Source: Oscillospiraceae bacterium (GTDB lineage Bacteria; Bacillota; Clostridia; Oscillospirales; Acutalibacteraceae). From it: 64,000 bases of DNA. Position numbers and translations under genes: made by a program. The notes under the pieces were generated by a model, which was not told the DNA's origin, searched no databases, and saw only the letters and a list, made by a program, of their open reading frames with translations. The stretch is taken from contig CADCLS010000006.1 in NCBI GenBank assembly GCA_902802375.1, positions 439 to 64,438 of the forward strand. The letters are read 5' to 3'. Below are positions 9,253 through 17,666 of the stretch, piece after piece; position 1 is the stretch's first letter; each line of letters begins with the position of its first letter.

Positions 9253-9296
9253 AAAACAAAAAGTCCGCTATCGGCTGAGAATGCCAAATGCGGACT
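9253..9296 (-). terminator. Leader terminator (attenuator) of the aromatic operon
   Basis: On the minus strand AGTCCGC (9296-9290) pairs with GCGGACT (9268-9262), with an inner GGC/GCC pairing, and the stem runs into TTTTTGTTTT. It lies between the leader ORF and the first structural gene. A second copy of the 3' arm, CGGACTG at 9360-9354 inside the leader ORF, can pair with the same 5' arm (CAGTCCG, 9297-9291), giving a mutually exclusive antiterminator. Confidence 0.8.
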
Positions 9297-9322
9297 GACT
9301 GACTTATTAAAAACACAGCAGA

Positions 9323-9403
9323 TTAATCTGCTACGATCTTAAAAGAAGGCAGGCAGTCCGTACTAAAGTAATAAAAGTAAAAATAACTACTATTTACGAA
9401 CAT
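9323..9403 (-). CDS. Tyr/Phe-rich leader peptide of the aromatic operon
   Basis: A 26-codon ORF begins with ATG at 9403 preceded by GGGAGG at about 8 bases. Codons 7-13 read YFYFYYF, seven consecutive aromatic residues, and the ORF ends with TAA at 9323. A 26-residue protein with such a run directly upstream of a terminator and of Phe/Tyr biosynthetic genes is the hallmark of ribosome-mediated attenuation, as in enterobacterial pheA and trp leaders. The expected 5' leader before the ATG is only about 23 bases. Translation and regulation are inferred. No T-box conserved sequence is present in this interval. Confidence 0.82.
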   Translation of the reverse strand: MFVNSSYFYFYYFSTDCLPSFKIVAD

Positions 9404-9432
9404 TACCGCAACCTCCCTAATTTGATAAAAAC

Positions 9433-9461
9433 ATATTACACTTATTTATCCCATTTGTCAA
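9433..9461 (-). promoter_or_regulatory. Promoter of the aromatic amino-acid operon
   Basis: TTGACA (9456-9461) and TAATAT (9433-9438) on the minus strand are spaced by 17 bases, a near-consensus vegetative promoter. The predicted start near 9426 lies just ahead of the leader-peptide ribosome-binding site. Confidence 0.85.
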
Positions 9462-9496
9462 GTAAAAAACAGGCGTTTTATGTATATTATTTTACT

Positions 9497-10225
9497 CTAC
9501 TTGATTTTCGGGTCAAAAGACGGCATAAGCTTTAGCTTAAAAAGATTTATCTTATGAAGATGATCTATTCTTGCCTTCTTTTCTTTATCTTCTATAATAC
9601 CTTCTCTGATATACCGGTCAAGCTCAGCATAGGTAAAACCCAAGTTTTCCTCATCGGTTTTACCGCAAAGACCGTCAATCGGAACTTTGTCAACTAAGAC
9701 ATCAGGAAGACCCAATTCTCTGCCAATCGCTTTTACCTCTTGCACGGTAAGATTAGCGCAAGGGCTGAAATCCCCTGCAGCATCGCCGTATCTCGTTGAA
9801 TAGCCCACATAATCCTCCGACAAATTACAGGTGTTTGCCACTCTGCCGTTATTGCTTTGAGATATGGCGTAAAGCGTTGACATACGAATTCTCGGCGGAA
9901 GATTAACTCTGCTCTGCTCGCTTAAATCTACAGGGATGCTTTTTATTAACGAGTCAACAGTTTCTTTAATATTAACCGTAAAGCTGCGTATGCCGAGATG
10001 GGATACCAGAAGCCTTGCCATATCTATATCAGCCTGTTCGCCGTTTGGCATTAACACACCTATAACCCTGTCTTTGCCCAGCGCCTCCACACAAAGTGCG
10101 GCTACAACAGAGCTGTCCTTACCGCCCGAAATGCCTACTACGGCGTTGCATCCCTTGCCGTTTTCCTCAAAAAAATCCCTTATCCACTGTATAAGGGCGC
10201 ATTTTACTTTCTTCACATCAAACAT
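9497..10225 (-). CDS. nadE: NAD synthetase (ammonia-dependent type)
   Basis: It amidates nicotinic acid adenine dinucleotide to NAD using ATP. The 242-residue protein has the PP-loop GISGGKDSSVVAALC (about residues 31-45) and GLCGKTDEENLGFTYAELD near the C terminus. There is no N-terminal glutaminase domain, so ammonia is the probable direct nitrogen donor. An in-frame start at 10261 exists, but the ATG at 10225 follows a GGAG at proper spacing and the promoter at 10251-10279 lies within that longer reading frame, so the shorter form is chosen. It is monocistronic and unrelated in function to the aro operon downstream. Confidence 0.93.
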   Translation of the reverse strand: MFDVKKVKCALIQWIRDFFEENGKGCNAVVGISGGKDSSVVAALCVEALGKDRVIGVLMPNGEQADIDMARLLVSHLGIRSFTVNIKETVDSLIKSIPVDLSEQSRVNLPPRIRMSTLYAISQSNNGRVANTCNLSEDYVGYSTRYGDAAGDFSPCANLTVQEVKAIGRELGLPDVLVDKVPIDGLCGKTDEENLGFTYAELDRYIREGIIEDKEKKARIDHLHKINLFKLKLMPSFDPKIK

Positions 10226-10250
10226 TAAATCATCTCCGTAATATGGTCTT

Positions 10251-10279
10251 ATTATATACAAAACACCATATTAGGTCAA
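10251..10279 (-). promoter_or_regulatory. Promoter of nadE
   Basis: TTGACC (10274-10279) and a perfect TATAAT (10251-10256) on the minus strand are separated by 17 bases, about 30 bases upstream of the nadE ATG. Confidence 0.8.
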
Positions 10280-10313
10280 GACAAATCAAATTTAATGTGT
10301 TTTAAGCCGACAC

Positions 10314-10342
10314 TTGACAAATCGTGATTTTAAGGTTAAAAT
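10314..10342 (+). promoter_or_regulatory. Promoter of tRNA-Ala
   Basis: TTGACA (10314-10319), a 17-base spacer and TAAAAT (10337-10342) precede the tRNA by 13 bases. It is divergent from the nadE promoter. Confidence 0.8.
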
Positions 10343-10355
10343 ACATATTGTGTTT

Positions 10356-10431
10356 GGGGGCGTAGCTCAGCTGGGAGAGCGTACGGTTCGCATCCGTAAG
10401 GTCGAGAGTTCGATCCTCTTCGTCTCCACCA
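10356..10431 (+). tRNA. tRNA-Ala (anticodon CGC)
   Basis: A 76-base cloverleaf including an encoded CCA. The acceptor GGGGGCG pairs with CGTCTCC and contains the G3:U70 wobble, the alanine identity determinant. The anticodon stem TACGG/CCGTA encloses a TTCGCAT loop, giving anticodon CGC for GCG codons. The T-arm has the usual TTCGATC. It has its own promoter and a strong terminator, so it is a single-gene unit. Confidence 0.95.
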
Positions 10432-10435
10432 GTCG

Positions 10436-10479
10436 AGAGCCTCGATGCGCAAACGCGTAGTTGAGGCTCTTCTTTTTTT
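10436..10479 (+). terminator. Rho-independent terminator of tRNA-Ala
   Basis: AGAGCCTC and GAGGCTCT form the base of a GC-rich hairpin (10436-10470) followed by TCTTTTTTT. It begins five bases after the CCA end. Confidence 0.85.
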
Positions 10480-10622
10480 ATGCTTTGTGCCTCGCGTTGT
10501 TATCTTTTGCTTATAAATTAGGTGGCAAGGTGCCGCACCCAATTGGGGAATAAAATCTAATCAAAACAAAGGTTTTTTATCCCGACCGGGTGTTAGTCTT
10601 TAAGACATCTTGCTCCACCAAA

Positions 10623-10667
10623 AACACCCAAATCAGACCGTTAGGTTTGGTTTGGGTGTTGTTTTTT
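10623..10667. terminator. Bidirectional hairpin terminator
   Basis: AACACCCAAA (10623-10632) and TTTGGGTGTT (10651-10660) form a perfect 10-bp stem. The plus strand continues GTTTTTT and the minus strand also ends in a T-run (TTTTT). It lies in the 305-base gene-free stretch 10432-10736, where I see only this hairpin, the tRNA terminator and the next hairpin. It may end transcripts of the long glycan operon arriving on the minus strand. Confidence 0.6.
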
Positions 10668-10683
10668 AATAAGATGACGATGA

Positions 10684-10720
10684 AGAGCCATTTGCATAAG
10701 ATAGTACAAATGGCTCTTTT
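10684..10720. terminator. Hairpin downstream of the glycan operon
   Basis: AGAGCCATTTG (10684-10694) and CAAATGGCTCT (10707-10717) make a perfect 11-bp stem with a 12-base loop. The plus side has TTTT, the minus side only TCATCG. It lies 17 bases past the last stop codon of the 28-kb minus-strand operon, so it may stabilise or end that transcript. Confidence 0.5.
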
Positions 10721-10736
10721 GCAGCATTATGCTTTA

Positions 10737-13700
10737 TTATGCGCCGATATGTATATCGTCTATATAGAATGTGCTTCCACTCTCAACGGCTATAATAGAA
10801 ATGTTGTTTTGCGAGAATGCAGTTGCCGCTTGTGAGCCGGTTACGGGATTACCGCTTCCGTTAACCAAATTTGAAATATCGAAGACACACTTTATAAATC
10901 CGCCGGGAGCCACAGTAATTGTGGAGGCTGTGCTTCCGCTAACCGTAGCGTAATTACCGGAACCTATCTGTAAGCGAACATTAATGGCACTTGTGCCGCC
11001 GTTCTTAATCATTACCGAAATATACTTGTAATCGGTAAAGTGCTGGCGGTATGCGGTAACAGCTGACGGCTTTAGAACCGGGCTGGCTCCTCTGTTACCT
11101 GATGTGGTAACAACTTTAACTGCTGAATTACCGGAATATTTAACAGAGCGGTCAAATGTTATGGTAGACCCGGTTGTGTTACTTGCTTTCCATGTATCAA
11201 CATAGTTACCTGTAACAATGCCGTTATCACGCCATACCTGATTATAATCGCACGACATCCAATCATCGTGGTCACCAAGGTAAATAGCATTGGTGAACTC
11301 TGCAGTGTAGAACGGAACAGCCGGCAAATTATACGAATTGTAAAGATTTGCATTTGTATTAAATGTGTTAAATCCGTAAGCTGCCGCAACAGGCGTTGTT
11401 ACGAACGGACTTGAAACAATGATTGTATTTCCTTCAAGCCGAGCATCAGCATTTACAAATTTATGGTCTGCACCGCATATAGTAAAGCCGAAAAGTTTTG
11501 TGTTTCCGCTTCCGGACTTAAGACCTGAACCGATATTATCCATTGTAATTCTCACGGTATTGCCGGAAATTGTGCTGGACTTGTAAACAGGCGCATCATA
11601 AGAAGTATTACCACCGTAGAACTTGCCGAGTATAGTAGCTGCAAAACGGTCTGCTACCGGTTGCTTCTGCCACGGGTGAATCGCTTGGTTGGCATATCCC
11701 GCAGGAAGTGTATAATCAAGCGGCAAATCGTAGATTGGTATCTGGATAGCAGTATCTTTGTGCGCCGCCCAGGATTCATTCATAGCAGCGGAAAGCTGGG
11801 CTACTGCGGAATCATAATCATTTGTTCTTACGCTTGAATAATCGCAAGGAGCAATATGCGCAAAGATAAACGGCATTTTACCCTTTTCAAATCCAAAGAT
11901 TACGGACCAATCGTCAATAAGCTGATTAAGTGCTGCGGTGTAGTAGGTGTTTTTACCGTTACTCTCTGCATACTTAATATTGCTTTCGCCCTGATACCAC
12001 ATAACGCCTGCTATATTCATACCTGAATGCGCAGAGAGCTTAGTGTTATCAGAATCCATACCGGCAATAGGCGCCAACTTTGTGTTGTAAAGAGTGGTCA
12101 TAAATTGCCAGTTCTTAGCCACGCCGAGAGCTTTCTCAGAATAGTAAGCGCCCCTCGACTGAAGTTTACTCTTAATTGTTGCATTGCTGTCAATGCTATC
12201 TCTTGAAAGCCAAGCTTCAATTACGGATGAACCTCTTGCAGTATTTATAAAGCCTACCGGAACATCAAGTTCCGCCTGAAGCTTAACAACCGTCTTATAC
12301 GCTATCGCAGAGACATAGCAAAGCTCGCTATAATTTGCTGTACCGTTAATCCATGTTCCGTGTCCCACTGAATTTGTATTATTAACATCATCAATAATAT
12401 CATAAACCGGAGTTGATGAAAGAACGCCGTTTGCGCCGTCGACAGTAGGAACGGAAGGTTCTTTGAATATGCGGATATACTTATTTGACTTAATTGTCTC
12501 ACGATCATCCTTGGACACTGTATTTCCTAAGAAAAATTCCATATTTGACTGACCGGATGATACCCAAAGCTCGCCGATCAAAACATCTTTAACCGTCTTT
12601 TTAAGCGTTCCGTTTTCTCTTACTTCGAGTGTGTAAGCTGTATAACCGCCCTTTTGAGCAGGAAGTGCTACACTCCAGTTGCCGCTATTATCGGCTGTAT
12701 TTGAGCCCACGGCAACCTGACTATTACCGTTTAAGAGTTTAACCTCTACAGTCTTTCCTGCATCTGTTTTACCCCAAACATTCATAGGTTTGTTTTGCTG
12801 GAAGAGCATACCGTCAGAAAACAACTTCGGCATAAAGTCAGCAGGTTCATCAGTTGTGCTTGAATTATCCCAGTTAGGAGTTACCTTATTTGTAGTAGCC
12901 TTAATATTATCAAGACGAACTACTATATTATCAAGGTTGTTATTAATACTGCCGGTATTTGCAGGAAGAGTATAGAATGATATTGAGGCTATAGCGCCCA
13001 AATTAAGACCTTTGCCCACAAGTGATACGGACATCGTTCTCCAATCTCCGCTGATGTTTCCTATCTGCCATTCGCCAATTCCGAAATCTACAGACTTGCC
13101 GGAATTATCTGTGACAGTTACGCCTATATAATCTTCATATGCTTCTGCTACCGCATAGAAATAATCCGAGCCTGAAGACGATGATTTCAAAACCATATCC
13201 CACTGCAAGGTTGTGTAATCGGTAATGTCTACAGAAGATGGTGCAGTATATGTAAACTTTCTTAATGCTCCCTTGTTTGCGCTTAAAGCCACATAGTTTC
13301 CTGCAATACCCATATTGCTACCCGTTTGACCGCTACCGCCGAGTTCATAAGCCCAGCCGGTATTTGTTTCACAGTCACAAATCATAACAGGGTCAAGACT
13401 TGGACCATCCTCGCCGCCTGATTCGTTCCAGTTCGGCGTTACTGTACTATTGGTAGCTATGACATTATCAAATCTGAAAACGGTGCTTTCAACAGTATCA
13501 ACTACAGCGCCTGTGCCGTTCGGCAGAGAATAAATAGTAAACGAAGAAATTTTTGAAAGGTCAACGCCAGTACCTGCAACAGATACCTTAAAGTGGCGAT
13601 AATTGCCTGTGCCGGTTTCTCCTACTTCCCATTTATTGAGTTTTAATACAGCCTTATTTGTGCCGTCGGAAATCTCAACTGCCATATAATCGCCGTAGGC

Positions 13701-13985
13701 GTCAGCTATTGCTTCAAAATTATCCTTGCCCTGATTTGTGCCGGACTGCACTACAGACTGCATATCCCACTCAAGCGTTGTAAACGCCGAAATATCCATA
13801 GCAGAGGGTAATGTATAGGTAAGCTTTCTTAAAGCTCCCGAAAGCATATATAGCTCCGGTTGAATCCTTACCTCTTCCGGCCGCAAGCGCCACTCCTGCA
13901 CCGCCCGACTCTGAGCCCCAGCCGGTCGCACTTTCGCAATCGGAAATAACTTTTGACAACTCAATTTCAGGTTCTTCCACTTCAT
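10737..13985 (-). CDS. Sialate O-acetylesterase-type protein, C-terminal part of a frameshifted gene
   Basis: This ORF carries the catalytic half of a secreted esterase. In-frame homology starts only at SGALRKLTYTL (about residue 49, base 13841); the first 48 residues are out-of-frame translation of the neighbouring ORF. Then come two beta-sandwich modules resembling glycan-binding domains (about 49-180 and 195-370), a SASA/SGNH esterase domain (about 385-830) with GELWVSSGQSNMEF (nucleophile Ser) and GVMWYQGESNIKYA, an IHPWQKQ block holding the catalytic His, and a C-terminal beta-sandwich (about 870-1082). It probably removes acetyl groups from glycans outside the cell. It belongs with the ORF at 13771-14811, which supplies the signal peptide and dockerin. 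Confidence 0.75.
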   Translation of the reverse strand: MKWKNLKLSCQKLFPIAKVRPAGAQSRAVQEWRLRPEEVRIQPELYMLSGALRKLTYTLPSAMDISAFTTLEWDMQSVVQSGTNQGKDNFEAIADAYGDYMAVEISDGTNKAVLKLNKWEVGETGTGNYRHFKVSVAGTGVDLSKISSFTIYSLPNGTGAVVDTVESTVFRFDNVIATNSTVTPNWNESGGEDGPSLDPVMICDCETNTGWAYELGGSGQTGSNMGIAGNYVALSANKGALRKFTYTAPSSVDITDYTTLQWDMVLKSSSSGSDYFYAVAEAYEDYIGVTVTDNSGKSVDFGIGEWQIGNISGDWRTMSVSLVGKGLNLGAIASISFYTLPANTGSINNNLDNIVVRLDNIKATTNKVTPNWDNSSTTDEPADFMPKLFSDGMLFQQNKPMNVWGKTDAGKTVEVKLLNGNSQVAVGSNTADNSGNWSVALPAQKGGYTAYTLEVRENGTLKKTVKDVLIGELWVSSGQSNMEFFLGNTVSKDDRETIKSNKYIRIFKEPSVPTVDGANGVLSSTPVYDIIDDVNNTNSVGHGTWINGTANYSELCYVSAIAYKTVVKLQAELDVPVGFINTARGSSVIEAWLSRDSIDSNATIKSKLQSRGAYYSEKALGVAKNWQFMTTLYNTKLAPIAGMDSDNTKLSAHSGMNIAGVMWYQGESNIKYAESNGKNTYYTAALNQLIDDWSVIFGFEKGKMPFIFAHIAPCDYSSVRTNDYDSAVAQLSAAMNESWAAHKDTAIQIPIYDLPLDYTLPAGYANQAIHPWQKQPVADRFAATILGKFYGGNTSYDAPVYKSSTISGNTVRITMDNIGSGLKSGSGNTKLFGFTICGADHKFVNADARLEGNTIIVSSPFVTTPVAAAYGFNTFNTNANLYNSYNLPAVPFYTAEFTNAIYLGDHDDWMSCDYNQVWRDNGIVTGNYVDTWKASNTTGSTITFDRSVKYSGNSAVKVVTTSGNRGASPVLKPSAVTAYRQHFTDYKYISVMIKNGGTSAINVRLQIGSGNYATVSGSTASTITVAPGGFIKCVFDISNLVNGSGNPVTGSQAATAFSQNNISIIAVESGSTFYIDDIHIGA

Positions 13986-14811
13986 AAGGCAGGTTCAAAA
14001 TCATTGCACGGAAATAAGAGAGATCATTAGGCAAAATATAACCGTTTCCACTAATATCACCGATTGGATTTACATAAACCGTTTTATCAACCAAATATCT
14101 TTTAATCCGCACATAGTCTTTGATATTTACTTCACCGTCCGCATTTGCGTCACCGGGTTTTGTAACACTAATAGTCTTCTCACCTGTAACCTTGATGTTA
14201 TCAAGACGGATTTGACCGCCGGAAACAGAACCATCCGTAGCACCGTCACAAGAAGTAAAATAAAACTTCTTGAACCTGGTAGCGTCAAAGTCAACAACTG
14301 TATTTGCCTTATCAAGAGGTGCCTTAAAATGTACCCAGTTAAGGTTTGCGTATGGCTGTGAATACTCAAGTGCAGAAAGACGCCATATTGCGCGGTCACT
14401 ATCGTTTTCCTCTGACATCAGTTTCAAAAGTAATGTGTTGTTACCACTAGTACCGTAAGCCGCTTTGACTTCATCCCACATTTTGCCTGTGGTGTCTCCG
14501 CTTGCAAAAAACATAGCGTCCCACTCGATATAATCATAACCCGAAATATCCATAGCGCTATCGAGTGTGTAAGTAGCAGTACGGAATGCACCATAGCTTA
14601 CATCGCACTGTATAGCGCCCTGGCTGCCTTGTGAGCGAGCAGGTACGCCCGGCGCTTCAAGCTTATTTCCGCCAGTTTTAGTCCAGCCGTCAAGCGTATC
14701 GCAGTCACATACCACAGCGGAAATTGTCTCGGCGGAGACAGACATTCCGAGTGGAAATGCCGCCAAAACGACAAACACGGCCAAAACACACGCCAAAATC
14801 CTTTTCTTCAT
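13771..14811 (-). CDS. Dockerin protein, N-terminal part of the frameshifted esterase gene
   Basis: The ORF starts with a signal peptide (MKKRILACVLAVFVVLAAF, cleavage near VSA-ET), then a beta-sandwich module (about residues 35-195) whose twin opens the next dockerin gene, and a type I dockerin (about 205-262): GDANADGEVNIKDYVRIKR plus a weaker second repeat GDISGNGYILPNDLSYFR. A second module begins (VISDCESATGWG) but reading leaves frame near base 13841, and the last residues (SFKKAYLYI...) are nonsense relative to paralogues. With the downstream ORF the ancestral protein would be about 1,350 residues: signal, module, dockerin, modules, esterase. The break could be a real inactivation or a sequence error. 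Confidence 0.75.
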   Translation of the reverse strand: MKKRILACVLAVFVVLAAFPLGMSVSAETISAVVCDCDTLDGWTKTGGNKLEAPGVPARSQGSQGAIQCDVSYGAFRTATYTLDSAMDISGYDYIEWDAMFFASGDTTGKMWDEVKAAYGTSGNNTLLLKLMSEENDSDRAIWRLSALEYSQPYANLNWVHFKAPLDKANTVVDFDATRFKKFYFTSCDGATDGSVSGGQIRLDNIKVTGEKTISVTKPGDANADGEVNIKDYVRIKRYLVDKTVYVNPIGDISGNGYILPNDLSYFRAMILNLPYEVEEPEIELSKVISDCESATGWGSESGGAGVALAAGRGKDSTGAIYAFGSFKKAYLYITLCYGYFGVYNA

Positions 14812-14822
14812 TTGACCATCTC

Positions 14823-15659
14823 CTATGATTTATTGAAAATAATATTTAGCCAATTATTTGCCGACTTTACCCATTCGGCATTACCGATTTCCTCTTTGCC
14901 GATTTCATCATTGGTTTCGAGGTCGGAGGTAGACATACCGTGCCTACCGTATGGATATATATGAAGTTCATAATCAACACCGAAATCCGCCAAAGACATG
15001 GCATACAAAAGAGAGTTCTGTACGGGCACATTCTCATCTTTGGCAGTATGCCATAAAAATGTAGGCGGCGTATCAGCGCTTACGAGGCGTTCACACGAAA
15101 ACTTAAGCTTTTCTTCCTCGCTTGGGTCGTGACCGAGAAGATATCTAAAACTACCTTTATGAGAATATCTATCATCAGTAGTAATAACCGGGTAGCAAAG
15201 CACACTCGCCGCGGGTTTTTTTGGATTTTCAAATACTTCCTTTACCTCATCACAGTTATATGCGTTTGAATAATGCGCGGCAAGATGTCCACCGGCAGAA
15301 AAACCAAGTAACGCGATTCTTTCGGTGTCACAATTCCAGATGTCAGCATTCTTATGTATTAAATCAAAAACTGCCGCTACCTCTATTATCTGAGAGGGGA
15401 AAATATTCGGGTGAGTGGAATAATTAATAACAAAAACATTGTAACCAAATGGCAAAAATTTAAGTGCTACAGGTTCTTGTTCCCGTTCAGAGCAGAAAAG
15501 ATATGCGCCACCCGGACATATCACCAAGCACGGGCGTTTTTGATTTTCCCGGTGCATTTCCTTCATATTATAAGGAAGATAAACATCTAAAACCGGGTCT
15601 TTTTCGTTCTCACCTAAAATAGGGTAAATATTTTTCAAATTTATAGATTCTATGTACAT
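14823..15659 (-). CDS. Alpha/beta-hydrolase, acetyl-esterase-like
   Basis: A 278-residue protein without a signal peptide. It has an oxyanion CPGGAYLF segment (about residues 48-55), a GFSAGGHLA nucleophile elbow near residue 119, an Asp-containing HTAKDENVP and a C-terminal GRHGMS with the catalytic His, as in the BD-FAE/acetyl-esterase group of alpha/beta hydrolases. Probable cytoplasmic role: removal of acyl groups from imported oligosaccharides. Its ATG overlaps the upstream dockerin gene stop (TAATG). The exact ester substrate is not determined. Confidence 0.85.
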   Translation of the reverse strand: MYIESINLKNIYPILGENEKDPVLDVYLPYNMKEMHRENQKRPCLVICPGGAYLFCSEREQEPVALKFLPFGYNVFVINYSTHPNIFPSQIIEVAAVFDLIHKNADIWNCDTERIALLGFSAGGHLAAHYSNAYNCDEVKEVFENPKKPAASVLCYPVITTDDRYSHKGSFRYLLGHDPSEEEKLKFSCERLVSADTPPTFLWHTAKDENVPVQNSLLYAMSLADFGVDYELHIYPYGRHGMSTSDLETNDEIGKEEIGNAEWVKSANNWLNIIFNKS

Positions 15660-17650
15660 TACGGTTTCACCACACTACTCCATCCAAAATCAGATAAGAG
15701 GAAATAAGATTTTATTGCCACTTCGTATCCAAGCAAAATTTTCTTTACATTTTCGTAATCGGTACTGTCAATATCAACACTCTTGTCTACATTAGCAAAT
15801 TCTTCGAACACTTCTACCTCTTGACCGCCAAAAAATTTCTTGAACCTTACGAAGTCCTTTACAGTAACATATCCGTCACCATTAACATCACCGACGGTAA
15901 AATCATTTTTAGGTAACGCTTTTATGTTATCAATACGCATATTGACATTGCTCTGAACACTTGTGTCCTCTGAAGTGGAAATCGAAATTTCAAATGATTT
16001 GACTTCTGAGAGGTCAATTATTTTTGAGTATAAAGCCCTGTTAAGACTAATTGTGAACTTATACCAACCGTTCCCGGAGCTTTTAATATCAATATCTGAA
16101 AGATAGTAATTGCAAAGGTTTCCGTTACTGTCTGCCAATGTAATCCTTATGCTATCTGAATACTTTTCAGAAATTACCGACCACATATCATCGGCTCCGC
16201 CGGCTTTAAGAAAACGAATATCAAAGCAAATAAACCCGTGGCTGTAAACAGATATCGGTGTAGCAAAGGTATATTTCAGCGGAAATACCGCGCCTTTCGT
16301 GCCGAAAGCCTGAATGGCGTTACCCGTAAAACCGTTGGAATTTACGGTCATATTACCGCTTTCCGCCTTGTCGTTTAAGGTCCAACCGTCTTTATCATCG
16401 CAGTCCTCAAGAAGAATTTCCGAGGTTTTTCTATATTCATTTGAATTAGGAATTACTGAATTATTTGTAATCAAAAGATTATCAAAACGGAAAAATGCAT
16501 TAGGTACTGTTTTATCTACTGCATCTATTCCAAGCGGTAAAACATATAAAGACACAGATGTTAAATGAGTAATACCGCTGACTGCATTCTTAAAAGACAC
16601 TGCAAAATGCCGATATTTATCTGCCCCGACTCCTCCGATCTGCCAACTGTCTAAATGTATCCTTGCAGTTCTTATGCCGTCACTGAGTTCTAAAGCCATA
16701 TATTCGCCATAGGCGGCGCATATATTGGCAAACAAATCGTTACCTTTAACTATTGTATCGTTTGAATTTATAACCGACTGCATATCCCACTCAAATGAGG
16801 AATATCCTGAAATCTCAACAGGCACGGGTAAAGTATAGGTCAATTTCCTCAAAGCGCCGCATCCGCCGGCGGCAAAAACAGCATTTGTGCCGTCCTTCCC
16901 CCTACCCGAAGCTATTTTAAGGTCTGCGTTCTGCGGACTTTCGGTCTCCCAGCCGCCAATATTTTCACAATTATTTATCACTACAGTTGAAGGAATATCT
17001 GTAGCTGTTCCGGTAACCTTTATATTATCAATACGGATTTGACCGTTTGAAACGGAATTGACCGTGGCACCGTCACACGAAGCAAAATAAAACTTTTTTA
17101 ACCTCTTCGCATCAAAATTAATTTCGGTATTCGGATTTTTAATGGGCGCCTTAAAATGCACCCAGTTGCGATTGGCGTAGGGTTGTGAGTGTTCAATTTG
17201 CGAAAGACGCCATATAACGCGGTCATCATCGCTGCCATCCGACATAAGCTTAAGAAGTAATGTGTTATTACCACTAGTGCCGTAAGCCGCCTTCACTTCA
17301 TCCCACATTTTGCCTGTGGTGTCTCCGCTTGCAAAAAACATAGCGTCCCACTCGATATAGCCGTAACCGGAAATATCAATCACGCCGTCGAGCGTATAAG
17401 TGGCGTTGCGGAACGCACCCTTATCCACATCGCACTCAATAGCCCCCTTACTCCCCTGCGAACGGGCAGGAACCAGCAGTGCTTTAAGGGAGTTGCCGCC
17501 CGTTTTTGTCCAACCGTAAAGTGTATCGCAGTCACAAAGAGAAAGCTCCTCCTGTGTGGCACAGACCGGTATCACTATATCTGACACAAAAGCCAAAGAT
17601 AAAATTACTAAAGCTAAGAGAGCAGATATAATCCTGATATTATTTTTCAT
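15659..17650 (-). CDS. Secreted dockerin protein with three glycan-binding-like modules, no catalytic domain
   Basis: About 663 residues. The ATG at 17650 has an AGGATG element and opens a signal peptide (MKNNIRIISALLALVIL). Three beta-sandwich modules follow, each starting with a CD/NCE...GW motif and ending with R(I/F)DN(I/L): about 35-200, 215-385 and 395-560. A C-terminal type I dockerin is near 575-640 (GDVNGDGYVTVKDFVRFKK, then a degenerate second repeat). No glycosidase or esterase motif is visible. The first module is almost identical, at DNA level too, to that of the gene ending at 14811. It may attach to a cohesin scaffold and tether substrate; no cohesin is in the window. Confidence 0.8.
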   Translation of the reverse strand: MKNNIRIISALLALVILSLAFVSDIVIPVCATQEELSLCDCDTLYGWTKTGGNSLKALLVPARSQGSKGAIECDVDKGAFRNATYTLDGVIDISGYGYIEWDAMFFASGDTTGKMWDEVKAAYGTSGNNTLLLKLMSDGSDDDRVIWRLSQIEHSQPYANRNWVHFKAPIKNPNTEINFDAKRLKKFYFASCDGATVNSVSNGQIRIDNIKVTGTATDIPSTVVINNCENIGGWETESPQNADLKIASGRGKDGTNAVFAAGGCGALRKLTYTLPVPVEISGYSSFEWDMQSVINSNDTIVKGNDLFANICAAYGEYMALELSDGIRTARIHLDSWQIGGVGADKYRHFAVSFKNAVSGITHLTSVSLYVLPLGIDAVDKTVPNAFFRFDNLLITNNSVIPNSNEYRKTSEILLEDCDDKDGWTLNDKAESGNMTVNSNGFTGNAIQAFGTKGAVFPLKYTFATPISVYSHGFICFDIRFLKAGGADDMWSVISEKYSDSIRITLADSNGNLCNYYLSDIDIKSSGNGWYKFTISLNRALYSKIIDLSEVKSFEISISTSEDTSVQSNVNMRIDNIKALPKNDFTVGDVNGDGYVTVKDFVRFKKFFGGQEVEVFEEFANVDKSVDIDSTDYENVKKILLGYEVAIKSYFLLSDFGWSSVVKP

Positions 17651-17666
17651 TCTATCATCCTGACTC

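Noticed and set aside
9241..9460. T-box riboswitch before the aromatic operon
   Set aside because: No AGGGTGGNACCGCG-like sequence or specifier-loop architecture is present; the leader ORF explains the terminator better.
10336..10542. 68-codon minus-strand ORF across tRNA-Ala
   Set aside because: It is the antisense of the tRNA and its terminator; the RRRGSNSRPYGCEP-type peptide is a well-known spurious translation of tRNA genes.
13836..13850. Programmed ribosomal frameshift in the esterase gene
   Set aside because: No slippery heptamer with a downstream structure is apparent, and the upstream frame runs on past the break; mutation or sequence error is simpler.
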